Source: Sipunculus nudus
Taxonomy: Eukaryota > Annelida > Sipuncula > Golfingiida > Sipunculidae
DNA length: 64,000 nucleotides
Reading direction: 5' to 3'
Assembly (NCBI GenBank): GCA_026874595.1
Contig: CM049306.1
Span: forward strand, 58,970,019 to 59,034,018
The stretch's first letter is position 1; each line of letters begins with the position of its first letter. A program made the translations under genes and the position numbers. Below, in pieces: positions 23,700 to 33,445 of this stretch. Below the pieces are notes generated by a model. It ran no database searches and was not told the origin of the DNA. It was given only the letters and a program-made list of their open reading frames with translations.

Positions 23700-24250
23700 C
23701 ACAAACTCATCCCCCCCCCACCCTTGGAGAAAAATTGACGCCACTGGTGACACCGCAGTGAAATCACGGTCGTGAGCTAAAAGTGATAGCATTTAGCAGT
23801 GAGATCATGCATGTTACACAACAGTGAGTTCACAGTTATATCACAGGATTAAGTCAAAATGTGACACCGCGGTGAATTCATAACCTTGAGCTCAAAGTGA
23901 TATCATAGCAGTTGGCTCATGTATGTTTTACAACAGTAAGCTCACAATGATATCAAAGGATGACGTCAAAAATGTGACACCACAGCGAATTCACTACTGT
24001 GAGCTCACAGTGATAGCATGGCAGGAGGTCGTGTCTGTTACACAACGGTTAGTTCAGAGTGATATCTCAGGATGACGTCAAAATGTGACACCACGGTAAA
24101 TTCACGGCCGTAGGCTAATAGTGATAGTATATAGCAGTGACCTCAAGCATGTTACACAACAGTGAGTTCATGGTTATATCATAGGATGAAATGACACAGC
24201 AGTGAATTCACACTGTGAGCTCACAGTGACAGCATGGAATGAGTTCGTGC
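18941..24250. repeat. Satellite array A: ~112-bp TGA/TCA palindrome repeat
   Basis: This is about 4.9 kb (excluding the inserted MITE) of ~111-116-bp units assembled from short palindromes: GTGAATTCAC, GTGAGCTCAC, GTGATATCAC and, in more than a dozen units, the CRE palindrome TGACGTCA. Typical landmarks are 'cacaaccgtgagctcacagtgat', 'catgtctgttacacaacagtgag' and 'atcacaggatgacgtcaaaa'. Between about 21.4 and 23.3 kb the units form a higher-order pattern: a block at 21983 recurs at 22921 (938 bp later) almost unchanged. The edges and the 18.9-21 kb part are more diverged. No coding content. Confidence 0.8.
23333..23754. mobile_element. 406-bp hAT-type MITE inserted in satellite, 8-bp TSD
   Basis: The element proper is 23341..23746. 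The perfect 8-bp duplication GTGACACC (23333-23340 and 23747-23754) is derived from the satellite unit. Termini are CAGGGGCGTCAAT and the inverse of CAGTGGCGTCAAT. The subterminal arms are G-run/C-run palindromes (GGGGGGTATATATACCCCCC), so the whole could fold on itself, and the centre is a TA microsatellite. No transposase. Confidence 0.8.
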
Positions 24251-24348
24251 ATTTTAATGTCATTTCAGATTTTATTTGATGGTATTTTCTCTAGAAGTAG
24301 AATAAGAAAATTAGGAAATCGATTTTAAAAGGAAATATGATGTATATA

Positions 24349-24475
24349 TTACACTCCAAGCGTGAAATTGCCCACATCATGAAATAGGTAGTTATTTTGC
24401 CCAGTTCATGAAATGAGTAAGAAAACTGTTGCCCATTTCATGAAATGAGCACCTTTTAAACCGTCAAATCTCTAA
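24349..24475 (+). repeat. Left ~110-bp inverted repeat of a 12-kb nested block
   Basis: It starts TTACACTCC and contains GAAATTGCCCA, AGTTATTTTG and GCCCATTTCATGAAATGAGC. The inverted partner is 36300..36445. The near-palindrome CCCATTTCATGAAATGGG recurs in both. It could be the terminus of a large DNA transposon; no target duplication was found. Confidence 0.55.
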
Positions 24476-25230
24476 TGGTTTCTGATTACCCATTCTAGCT
24501 GATATAAGATTAGGCATACTAACACAGGCCTATATGTTAAAAAAACTGTTTTGTGTCAGATGAAAACAAAACATTTGAATAATTCTCTACACTTTATTTT
24601 TATTATAAACACGTATTATATCATACAAATCAGCTTGACCAGATAAGCAAATATAATAATATTTGGCTCCAATGACAATGATACATTTAACTATATTTCA
24701 GTATATATGTTCTGATAGTTTAAGTAGTAATCGTTGGATTCTCAATCTTATGTTAATCATCATATGAAACATTTAAATATTTCAGGTTCTTCAGTGGTTT
24801 TATGATCAAAGTTAATTGTTAACATGGCACAAGTGACAATATGGTCCCTTTCAGCGTGTTCAATATTTGATGTAATGAAAATTCTTGAACACCAGTAAGC
24901 TAATCATTTGAAAATAATTGGGCAAGCAAAATATACTCCTGACTCAGATGTCACTAATTGGACCAACAGTTAGTAACAACCCTATGATTCACAAAGATCA
25001 TAAATCATCTTTAACTTAGCAGTTGAAACAAAAAAACCTACAAAGCATGAACTCATTGCTAACTCAGTGTGATCAGTTAATTAGTACATACGAGTACTTT
25101 GAAGGTTTCATTAGTCAAGTGATTATCAGGCCATAGAGCTATGAGATAGATGAAACTTACCAATACCAGTTACTCATATTTCATGTTTCTAAAATATTTT
25201 AATGTAAATGGTAATAAATCAACTAGACAA
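24476..25230. other. No gene recognised
   Basis: AT-rich sequence between the left inverted repeat and the next repeat; nothing supported. Confidence 0.4.
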
Positions 25231-25239
25231 CCATAGGTC

Positions 25240-25615
25240 GAACGCTTGCCGGAAATTGAAATGATAGACAGACGGACAGATACAAGATACTGTCGGTTTT
25301 CTATCAATGGAATGAATCACATGGCTATTGCTGAGAAGTCGTGCCCCGTAGAATGACATATCAGACAAAAGAACAAGCAGGCAGACAAAGCTGACAACAA
25401 ATGACGAACAGACAGACATACTGATAATGTGAGACAAGATTGACCCCAAAAGACCTTACCTAGTTATGGAGAAGGATCAGAGGAAGAAAATAAGTTATAA
25501 TTTATGCAATTACGGTTTGTATTTTTGGAGATATGGCAAAATAATATTTTATTGGGGATGTTCGACTGCAGCGCCCTCTAGCGGACATATCCTGAAGACG
25601 ACAGATGCGTTTCGT
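25240..25615. mobile_element. Left part of repeat split by the LTR retrotransposon
   Basis: It begins near GCTTGCCGGAAATTG (25244) with GACAGACGG-type tracts. It carries a module 'cagacagacatactga', 'aggaagaaaataag', 'gcgccctctagcgg' and 'catatcc' that recurs at 33510-33715 and 35310-35560. The right part resumes at 33446 and ends at 36052 in the inverted motif TTTCCGGCAAGC, itself part of a local hairpin. The module copies show that the retrotransposon split this repeat. Confidence 0.5.
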
Positions 25616-26017
25616 TGTAAGAGATTTCTAATTCTGAGGACAGGATTTTCGTTTGTTTTTTTTCTTTCTATCTGACTGGGTAATTCAAAGAACCACAACA
25701 AATATATAGGGTTATAAACACAACTAAAACTTTAACAATTATCAAACTGCATATGGTCTTAAGTACAAGGGATAAAGCACATACCAAGGTTGCCAAGGCT
25801 GACTCCCGGATGTACAGAAGATGGTGCTTTGAATCAGCAAACCAACTCTTCTGTCTCAGATGGAAGTCCAAACCCGACTGGCACCCGTTCTCTCTGGCCT
25901 TCACCACGTGTGTGCTCGGCAGGGGAAAAGGTCACTGACCGCCATACAGTACCCAGGTTAATGATCACCCAGATAAGGTGATACTCAACCCAGGGTGGAG
26001 ACAGGCGGGCAGTTACA
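25616..26017 (-). repeat. 3' LTR (402 bp)
   Basis: On the minus strand it starts TGTAACTGCCC and ends ATCTCTTACA, i.e. TG...CA. Same length and apparently same sequence as 33044..33445. The short open frames found identically in both LTRs are not genes. Confidence 0.92.
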
Positions 26018-26029
26018 TCCTTCCCCCCT
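26018..26029 (-). promoter_or_regulatory. Polypurine tract before 3' LTR
   Basis: The minus strand reads AGGGGGGAAGGA directly against the LTR start TGTAAC. This is the expected position and composition of the primer for plus-strand DNA synthesis. Confidence 0.85.
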
Positions 26030-27096
26030 ATCGGGAAAAATTTTGCACTATATAGTGGAAAATTTTTTGTTGTAGTTTGTTTTGCATTATCCGTCATATT
26101 GCTTATCCTTTTGGAGGGGAGGACTGGTTTTTGTTCATTATTTGGCCCAAACTCGGCCTTTGCAGTCTGTGTATAGGCTGTGAGCCGGCTACCCAACCCC
26201 TAACTCCCATGTTGGGAGGGGGGAGGTAGGTTTATCCAGTGCTCGGTATCCCTGGGAGCGGGATCCCAACAGCGGGTAGGGAGTTTTCTCTCCCTACACA
26301 GTACTACTGAGAATTAGGGACTAGCAGTCTGATAGTTGTTGTGGGAGTTTAGAGAAGATCTATTTTATTAGATATACATATAATACACAAGTGACATCAG
26401 ATGATAATATAAAATGCACAAGAGTATGAAGATATGCATTAGACTATGGTTTATAATTAATGTAACTGTCCATAAATGATCCTATACAGTCCAGTTTCTC
26501 TACATGAAAGTTCCATGTTTTAAGCCATATTAATCCTATGACTCTGTCTGCACGGCTTAAATTGGCAGCACGGGGTCACTGTATTTGTTGCTGGCTGATA
26601 TTGTCATCAGGAGACAGGATCGATGTCCATACCAGATTGGGCCCCCTGAAATGAAAACAACAACAGCAGTACCTTCTCCTATAATACAAGGGTAGTATTT
26701 ACAAAACTTTGACCATGGTCAGCGGTGCATGGCTGATGAGTCAGTTCATCTACAACCGAATGAAATATGTGTAACAGAGGTAGTGGGGTCAGATGCTCTC
26801 TACTGCGTTTTCTGCAAATGGGAAGGAAGTACAGTGAAATAACATATATTATAACAAAGGTACAAACATGTATATATATATACATATATATATATATACA
26901 TATACATATATATATATACACACACACACATACACACCCATACATATACATACATACATACACGCACAAATATATAAACATATACACACAATACATATAC
27001 ACAATAGTTTATCAAACTATTATTATTTTTTTTTTTTTTTTTTTTTTTTGCACGTTTATATACATATATACATGTACAGTAAGACTTGTATGATAT
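26030..27096 (-). other. 3' non-coding region of the retrotransposon
   Basis: No env or other gene. Contains a compound TA/CA microsatellite (about 26868-26985) and a T-run (27027-27049). The long open frames here are products of the microsatellite. Such simple sequence in a young element should be length-variable between copies. Confidence 0.6.
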
Positions 27097-30000
27097 TTAC
27101 TGTGAATATCCCCATTCATTAAGAATTGCATAGTTATGTTTCCTTGTATTTCTACTGCTATGTCGAGTAGACTTAGGCCTGTGTGTATAATCATTTGAAG
27201 ACCCTGCTACAGGTTCGTCGTTTTGTGGTGTGAGAGTTTGTTTTCTCCCTGATGGACATAGCTTACTTAGCGAAGATTTTTCTTTTCCATTTCTGTTCAA
27301 CCGGGCCCTGATTTTATTAAGTGATTTCGGGAGGATGCCCCCAAAATCCCCATTCGCTACTCTATGTAATCTTACGTCACAGTCATCGGCGACATGTCCA
27401 GGCTCTGCACATTCATAGCAGTTTGGCGTTTCGCCACTCCAGGCATAAGGATTTGTGAACCTCATGTTATCTGGGCGTTTCGCAGAGGGCCTGCCTTTTC
27501 TTGGTAACGAGTCTGTCTGTGCTGTCTTACTATGGACATGTTTTGTCCTGTTACGTAAGTGACGTTTGTGTGTAGGTCTGTCTGTCCTGACCTGCGTCCA
27601 ATCAGCATTTGTAGGAGCGGAAGCAACTTTTGATCGATGAACTTTCTTCGTTGCCCCACTGTGCTGGTTTTGTATGTGACATGTAGTGTTACGTTGTTCT
27701 GTAATCACCCACTGAGGGTCACATTTGGCAGTAAATGTCATAGGGTTTTCAGCTTTTAAAAGGACTGCCGTATTGTCCGCCAGTATGGGCGCATTAGCCT
27801 GCCGTTCAGATCTCAGTCTGTCAGGTACGCGGCTGGCTTGAATGTGGGCTTGAGTCTCAAGCCAGATGCTGTGCATTCTCTGTATTCTGTCATTTAGTGT
27901 ATAAGCCATATTGGGATCAATGTGGCGTAATGGAGCATTTGGGTGTCTACCAAATACAACCAGATATGGGGACTGGCCTGTTGCCTCGTTACGGGAACTG
28001 TTATGAGCCCATTGTACATCACTAAGGGCAGCCTCCCATTGGTCAGGGTTATTTGCAAGTATTCTGGACAGTAGTTCTTTTACTGTCCGATTTACTCGCT
28101 CAATTTTCCCATTAGATTGCGGGTGGTAGGCTGTAGACCTTCTGTGTTCTATGCCCAGTTCTTTAAGGTATTTATCCCAAGCTGTAGCATTAAATTCTAG
28201 GCCATTATCTGTGAGGATAGTCTTAGGAGTGCCATAACGAGCAAAATATTGCTGGTGTAGGGCTGTCCATACAGACTTACATGTTTTGTCAGGGAGAGGG
28301 AATACCTCAAGGAATGAACTTAGGTGGTCAATGACTGTGAGGACGTATTTGTTGTCGTTCTCACTAGCAACAAATGGGCCTATTAGGTCACAGGAGATGA
28401 ATTGGAAACACTGTGATGGCACAGGCATTTCCTGAATAGCCACTCTGTCCCTGGGTGTTCTCTGCAAGGTGCAGTTTGGGCAGTTGTGGATGACCCGTTG
28501 TACTGATCTTTTCAATCCCGGAAACATGTACGCTTCATTCACCCTATGCATTGTTTTGATCACTCCTAGATGGCCAAGCTGAAGATGTGCATTTTTTATG
28601 ACTTTTTCTTGGTAAGGAGGTGGCATAACAAGCCTAGGGTACTGTGGCGCCCCCTTGTACGGTGGCCGCAAATTATAGAGTGCCCCATCGATCAGTGTGA
28701 GATACGGATGGCCCTTCTGAGCTTTCCGTTTCAGTGTTGGGAACTGTAATGTTTGTGCCTCGATAATGGCATCCAAATCGATGTCATCATACACATGTCG
28801 TGCTGTAACAGGAATTAGATCCTCAGCTTCACTGTCTTCCATGAGGTCTATCATTTCTACTGCTCCCGGGGATACACAGGCTATGACTGGTGGCTCTGGT
28901 ACTGGTGGAATCGGCTTTGAATTGTGCAGTCTGGACAACATATCAGCTTTGACATTCAGGCAGCCCTTTCTATACACAATTTTAGGAGAGAACTCTGCCA
29001 GTGTCAGTGCCCAGCGCTGGACCCTTGTGTTATTTATCTTTGAGGTAAACAGACTCTGCAAGGGTCTGTGGTCAGTGTAGAGTGTAAACTGGCTACCCAG
29101 GAGGTAGTGCCTTAGCTTTGTAAGGGCAACCATGACAGCCAGGCCTTCACGCTCGATTGTAGAATAATTACGCTGCGCTGGATTAAGTGTGTGTGACACA
29201 TACTCAATAACTCTTTCTGTGTTATTGTCATCCAGCTGGACCAGCACTGCGCCTACTGCCACATTTGACGCATCAGTGTACAGGTGGTAAGGCTTTTCGG
29301 GATCTGGAAAGGCCATCACCTGAGGTGAGACAAGTAGGTCTTTCAATTTTTGGAAGGCCGCTTCGTGGTTTTGGCCCCAGTGGAATTTAGCATGTTTCTT
29401 TGTTAATGCCACCAGGGGTGCTGCAATTTCGGCATAATTCTTAACGAATTGCCTGTAAAACCCACAGGTGCCTAGCAGGCTGCGAACACCTTTTACATTT
29501 GTGGGTGCTGCCATGTTTCTTATGGCTTCAGTCTTTTCTGGATCTGGCAGTTTTCCTTCTGCTGATATAATGTGGCCCAGAAGTTTTACTGCTGGTTTAG
29601 CAAAATTGCATTTTGAGGCCTTGAGTTTTAGGTTATACCGTTGAAGACAACGAAAAACCTTCTGCAAGTGTTGCACATGTTCCTCTCTGCTTTTACTGAA
29701 AACCACAATGTCATCTATGTAGACACGGGCGCAATTGTCTAACACAGCTTCTTTCAGGGCCCAACTTATGGCTCTTTGGAATGCAGAGGGCGCCACTGAA
29801 AGGCCAAAAGGGCAACGGACAAACTCATAGAGTCCGCTAGGTGTGGCCATTGCTGTCAGAGGTATGCTGTCAGGATGCATTGCTAACTGGTGGTACCCTG
29901 ACTTCAAATCGAGGGTGGAAAATATTGTGGCACCCTGTAAATCATCAAAAATGTCAGACAAGCGTGGGAGGGGGAACTTGTCTGCCTGGATTGTCTGGTT

Positions 30001-30738
30001 GACCTTCCGGTAGTCGACTACTAGCCGAACTGAACCATCCGGTTTGTCTACCAGGGACACAGGACTACTATAGGGTGACCTACTTGGTCTAATGATCCCT
30101 TCTTTTAGTAGTCTTTGTACTTCCTGGTCAAGCACCTTTTTCTTTGCCAGGGGAACCCTATAAGGTGGGAGTGATGTGATTGTCCCATTTGTTCTAACTT
30201 TTAATGGCGGTAGACTTGAAATGGACATTTTCTCCTCTGATGAGGCGAACACATCACTAAACTGTCTCAGGACGTGATCTAAATCTGCGTCAGCATAACA
30301 CGGCCTTGTGATGAAGATTTTAGTTGGTGTTCCCACGTATTCATGTGTAATCTTGAACACACGACGATACCATGTCAAGGTATCTTGTTCAAGGTCAAGG
30401 TCGGCACAGCCACTGTTCAGTATGTCACTCCCTAAGATAAGATCATGTGGTAAGTCTGGTACCACGAATAGGCGTAACCTAGTGTCAAGATTTGAGAATA
30501 ACACATAGGTTATACCAGTCACTACAAGCTTATTGCCCGTGACGGACTGGAGCCCATGGGGGGGTTCCTCCAATGTGAGGTTATTATTCTTTCTGTGAAG
30601 GTTCATGAAAGTATCATGCCGCATCAACGAAACAGCCGCCCCAGTGTCAATAAGAGCATCTAGGCTAACTTCAGCATAGTGTAATTTAATGAATGGGCGT
30701 CCCTGTTGATGTCGTGATGCGGCCCTTACCAGTTTAAA
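27097..30738 (-). CDS. pol: Ty3-type pol polyprotein (PR-RT-RNaseH-IN-zinc knuckle)
   Basis: Replication polyprotein, read in the -1 frame relative to gag from the slippery site at 30732-30738; no ATG is needed. From 5': aspartic protease with the DTGA active site (plus 30637-30648) and a later ILGSDIL motif; reverse transcriptase with YIDD; RNase H starting at YTDAS; integrase with an HHCC zinc finger (H-x4-H ... CPNC) and the D, D, E triad (ISCDLIG, LTDNG, IERVNR); a GPY/F-like stretch; then a basic tail with CYECAEPGHVADDC (plus 27379-27420), about 95 residues before the stop. Counting from the Met/Leu at 30627, YIDD is at 303-306, integrase about 680-850 and the knuckle 1070-1083 of 1176. 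Intact throughout. A knuckle at the C-terminus of pol is unusual, since it normally belongs to gag. Confidence 0.93.
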   Translation of the reverse strand, partial: FKLVRAASRHQQGRPFIKLHYAEVSLDALIDTGAAVSLMRHDTFMNLHRKNNNLTLEEPPHGLQSVTGNKLVVTGITYVLFSNLDTRLRLFVVPDLPHDLILGSDILNSGCADLDLEQDTLTWYRRVFKITHEYVGTPTKIFITRPCYADADLDHVLRQFSDVFASSEEKMSISSLPPLKVRTNGTITSLPPYRVPLAKKKVLDQEVQRLLKEGIIRPSRSPYSSPVSLVDKPDGSVRLVVDYRKVNQTIQADKFPLPRLSDIFDDLQGATIFSTLDLKSGYHQLAMHPDSIPLTAMATPSGLYEFVRCPFGLSVAPSAFQRAISWALKEAVLDNCARVYIDDIVVFSKSREEHVQHLQKVFRCLQRYNLKLKASKCNFAKPAVKLLGHIISAEGKLPDPEKTEAIRNMAAPTNVKGVRSLLGTCGFYRQFVKNYAEIAAPLVALTKKHAKFHWGQNHEAAFQKLKDLLVSPQVMAFPDPEKPYHLYTDASNVAVGAVLVQLDDNNTERVIEYVSHTLNPAQRNYSTIEREGLAVMVALTKLRHYLLGSQFTLYTDHRPLQSLFTSKINNTRVQRWALTLAEFSPKIVYRKGCLNVKADMLSRLHNSKPIPPVPEPPVIACVSPGAVEMIDLMEDSEAEDLIPVTARHVYDDIDLDAIIEAQTLQFPTLKRKAQKGHPYLTLIDGALYNLRPPYKGAPQYPRLVMPPPYQEKVIKNAHLQLGHLGVIKTMHRVNEAYMFPGLKRSVQRVIHNCPNCTLQRTPRDRVAIQEMPVPSQCFQFISCDLIGPFVASENDNKYVLTVIDHLSSFLEVFPLPDKTCKSVWTALHQQYFARYGTPKTILTDNGLEFNATAWDKYLKELGIEHRRSTAYHPQSNGKIERVNRTVKELLSRILANNPDQWEAALSDVQWAHNSSRNEATGQSPYLVVFGRHPNAPLRHIDPNMAYTLNDRIQRMHSIWLETQAHIQASRVPDRLRSERQANAPILADNTAVLLKAENPMTFTAKCDPQWVITEQRNTTCHIQNQHSGATKKVHRSKVASAPTNADWTQVRTDRPTHKRHLRNRTKHVHSKTAQTDSLPRKGRPSAKRPDNMRFTNPYAWSGETPNCYECAEPGHVADDCDVRLHRVANGDFGGILPKSLNKIRARLNRNGKEKSSLSKLCPSGRKQTLTPQNDEPVAGSSNDYTHRPKSTRHSSRNTRKHNYAILNEWGYSQ
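27379..27420 (-). other. CCHC zinc knuckle at pol C-terminus
   Basis: C-x2-C-x4-H-x4-C, all four ligands present. Such knuckles bind nucleic acid and normally sit in the nucleocapsid part of gag. Here it follows integrase, while the corresponding site in gag lacks two cysteines. Confidence 0.85.
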
Positions 30739-31865
30739 TGACTGTGAGGCCGGTGGGTGGGTTCGTTCAAAGTATATGTATAACCCTCATGGGAAATTTC
30801 CGTAGGGGGGTCGACAAATTTTTGTGCAATGGGTTGTACAGCATGAACTTGTTGACCAGATTTCTGAACATGACTGACCATTTGTTCAATATACCGATTA
30901 TGTTGATCAGTGACACCCTTTCGACTTCTGTTCACTTGTTGTGATGCTTGTTGTTTGTGTGTTTGTGGTGGTTTACTGGTCCACATTTGGCCCTCTTGGG
31001 CCCAAGGGGCCCATTGGCCCCGAGCATTTTTTCCATTCAGGGTATAGGACTGGTTACTAATATGTCCTACTGTGGAGCCGTAATAACAGACTGGTCTGTT
31101 ATTCTGTGTATATCTCATGTAAGGCTGTTGTTTTCTTTGTGCTGTTTTTGTATCAAAAGGATGATGGAAATGCTTATTAATGAGATCTCTGTCCCTAGGG
31201 GTTTTGTATTTCATGTCAGCCTCAGGGTCTCTTCCGAGTTTCTGAAAAGCTAAGTCATCATGCATCAGGTTTCTGGCAGTTTGCATGGCCTCATCTATAT
31301 CCTTGCATTTGAGGGCTGCCCTTGCTGCAGCAGTACTACTCAGACTGCGTGCATAGTGTTCTACAATTTCTTTATTTTTGTCAGCGGGGATGGTATTTCC
31401 ATACAATTCTACCACCAATTGTATGAAGGTGTCATTATGCTCCTCTAGCATTGTTTGTGATTTCTGTCTGAGCTTGGTCAGTCTGTTTTTGAGGTGATCC
31501 ATGTCGTTAGGTGGCAGAAAAGTGAACTTAATATGTTGGATAACTTCCTGCCAAGTTACATTTTGCGTAACCTTTCCCTTTTCATCTGTTGTTGATTTTC
31601 TCAACATAAAACATTCAACAGACTTTGCGACTTTGCCAACTAAAGTGGATCGAATCACTGATTTGACAAGATTGTTATCATTGTCTAAGTCAATGGCAGC
31701 CTGTTTTATTTGTTCAGCATAATGTCTGATTTGTCCTGCATTACTGCAGGCACAATGGCCGATTCTGCCTATTGTTCTATCAAGATTGAATTGAAGGTCA
31801 AGTAATGTACTGGTGGTTTTAACCTTATTTAAGGCCCGAGTAAGGTCTTCACGTGTATTAGACAT
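30726..31865 (-). CDS. gag: Gag structural protein (379 aa)
   Basis: Capsid-type protein of the Ty3-like element. Starts at ATG 31865 (MSNTREDL), 1.18 kb inside the 5' LTR, and stops at TAA 30726-30728. The N-terminal 210 residues are helix-rich and charged, as expected of a capsid region (for example a WQEVIQHIKFTFLP stretch). The C-terminal third is basic and rich in Gln, His and Asn. At about residues 260-275 a relic knuckle CYYGSTVGHISNQS keeps the first Cys, the GH and the spacing but has Gly and Ser at the second and fourth ligands. The reading frame is otherwise intact and overlaps pol by a short stretch at the slippery site. Confidence 0.85.
   Translation of the reverse strand: MSNTREDLTRALNKVKTTSTLLDLQFNLDRTIGRIGHCACSNAGQIRHYAEQIKQAAIDLDNDNNLVKSVIRSTLVGKVAKSVECFMLRKSTTDEKGKVTQNVTWQEVIQHIKFTFLPPNDMDHLKNRLTKLRQKSQTMLEEHNDTFIQLVVELYGNTIPADKNKEIVEHYARSLSSTAAARAALKCKDIDEAMQTARNLMHDDLAFQKLGRDPEADMKYKTPRDRDLINKHFHHPFDTKTAQRKQQPYMRYTQNNRPVCYYGSTVGHISNQSYTLNGKNARGQWAPWAQEGQMWTSKPPQTHKQQASQQVNRSRKGVTDQHNRYIEQMVSHVQKSGQQVHAVQPIAQKFVDPPTEISHEGYTYTLNEPTHRPHSHLNW
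30732..30738 (-). promoter_or_regulatory. -1 ribosomal frameshift site TTTAAAC
   Basis: In the gag frame the minus strand reads T TTA AAC TGG TAA. This is a canonical X-XXY-YYZ slippery heptamer with the gag stop two codons later. The pol frame is open through the site in the -1 phase and leads into the protease. A short GGGC/GCCC pairing is possible 10-40 nt downstream, but I could not confirm a strong stem or pseudoknot. Confidence 0.75.
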
Positions 31866-33043
31866 GTTGTTGTTTACAGTGGCTTGTACCTAGTTGCAGG
31901 TAGTGAAACTCTCTAGAACTGTTAAGTGTAATACTCTCAGCTAATCATGTGAATTAAACCATAATACTCTATAAATTTGTAAAAAGCAATGCTGTTCACA
32001 AGAAAATTTAATGGGAGATAAAGATAAGTGAACTAAAATTTTGTTGGATGTTTGTCTGTTTTAATTTATTTATTTATTTGATATTTTTTTTATTTATTTA
32101 TCTTTTATTAAATTATTTATATTTTTTTATGTATTGTTTATTCATTTGTTTTTTTTTTGTTTTTTGTTTTTTACCAATTATTAAAGTCAAGTGGATGGAT
32201 ATATATAACAAGTCAGTCACTGACCGTTAAATATAAGGTCACAAGGGCATTTATAGCACGGGCCTGTTCAATACTAAGCACGGTTGACTAAGGTAATTTT
32301 ATCTAGCTTGTATGCAGAGGGATTTACATCAAGAGTGGGCTTTTGAGCCAAGAGGCAACAGGGGCTGGGTGTCCAAAGTTCAGTTCAGCATGGTGGTATG
32401 ACATCTGCATCTGTTTGTTCTTGTGTGCTGATGTTAAGATTTTATATGAGCCCTCTCAGGGCTATTAAAAAAAGTAATTTAACAGGGATATTTGTTTAAT
32501 AGGGATGAATATTCTTTTAATGTGCAATAGTAATGATTCTTTAAGTAAACTAGATTTTTTTTCTTTTAAGTATGAATTTGTAAATTTATGAATATGATAT
32601 ATATTTATGATATTTATGATTATTAAAGGTATGAGCAAATAAGTGTATAATTACTGAAATCAAATCTGAAATGAACTTTCCCTTTATGCAACTATATAAA
32701 ATTCAATTTGAGACAAAAAAGTAAATTGTATAACTTCTTTTATTTTATTAAAACCTTTATCTATTTATTAATGTTACAAAATTAATTTTCCTTCTTTAAT
32801 AGTTTGTATGATAGATGATCAAATGAATGGCACAAGCACAGAGAATTGTTAAATAAATGTATCGCCTATGAAATCAATTTGTGGTTCTTCAGATTACCAA
32901 TAGACAGAATGGCTGTCTTATTAGTGTACACAGTATATTGTGATGTTGGATATCCAGAATTAACCTGAACAAAGCAATTTCTCAACCAGGGTTCGTTTCC
33001 TAGCGCAAATTTCACATGCGCATAAAGGCTTATGCTCGCCAGT
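31866..33043 (-). other. 5' leader of the retrotransposon with putative primer site
   Basis: 1.18 kb between the 5' LTR and gag. Directly after the LTR the minus strand reads ACTGGCGAGCATAAGCC. TGGCGAGC starts 2 nt from the LTR end, as a tRNA primer-binding site would, but I cannot name the tRNA. The middle (32045-32175) is T-rich low-complexity. No ORF. Confidence 0.5.
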
Positions 33044-33445
33044 TGTAAGAGATTTCTAATTCTGAGGACAGGATTTTCGTTTGTTTTTTTTCTTTCTATC
33101 TGACTGGGTAATTCAAAGAACCACAACAAATATATAGGGTTATAAACACAACTAAAACTTTAACAATTATCAAACTGCATATGGTCTTAAGTACAAGGGA
33201 TAAAGCACATACCAAGGTTGCCAAGGCTGACTCCCGGATGTACAGAAGATGGTGCTTTGAATCAGCAAACCAACTCTTCTGTCTCAGATGGAAGTCCAAA
33301 CCCGACTGGCACCCGTTCTCTCTGGCCTTCACCACGTGTGTGCTCGGCAGGGGAAAAGGTCACTGACCGCCATACAGTACCCAGGTTAATGATCACCCAG
33401 ATAAGGTGATACTCAACCCAGGGTGGAGACAGGCGGGCAGTTACA
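33044..33445 (-). repeat. 5' LTR (402 bp)
   Basis: Partner of 25616..26017. Promoter and polyadenylation signals are expected here from the family, but I did not pick out a clear TATA box. Confidence 0.92.

Larger units (their letters stand above)
25616..33445 (-). mobile_element. Ty3-type LTR retrotransposon, complete and young
   Basis: This 7,830-bp element is on the minus strand. Two 402-bp direct repeats (25616..26017 and 33044..33445) look identical base for base. They start TGTAAC and end TTACA on the element's strand and are flanked by TCGT on both outer sides (25612-25615, 33446-33449). Order on the minus strand is 5' LTR, 1.2-kb leader, gag (30726..31865), pol as PR-RT-RNaseH-IN with a C-terminal zinc knuckle (27097..30738), a 1.1-kb 3' non-coding region, a purine tract and 3' LTR. 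Integrase after RT/RNase H places it in the Ty3/Gypsy group; the clade is not resolved. No env frame. Matching LTRs and open frames imply recent insertion. Confidence 0.92.

Noticed and set aside
23540-23792. Minus-strand open frames rich in Tyr-Ile
   Set aside because: Produced by (TA)n and C-runs inside the hAT-type MITE.
25668-26196. Several 60-120 codon frames, some repeated identically at 33096-33409
   Set aside because: They lie in the two LTRs or their edge; identity reflects LTR identity and not conserved protein coding.
26679-27122. Open frames of 70-108 codons on both strands
   Set aside because: They are translations of the TA/CA microsatellite and T-run in the retrotransposon 3' region, with low-complexity Tyr/Ile/His composition.
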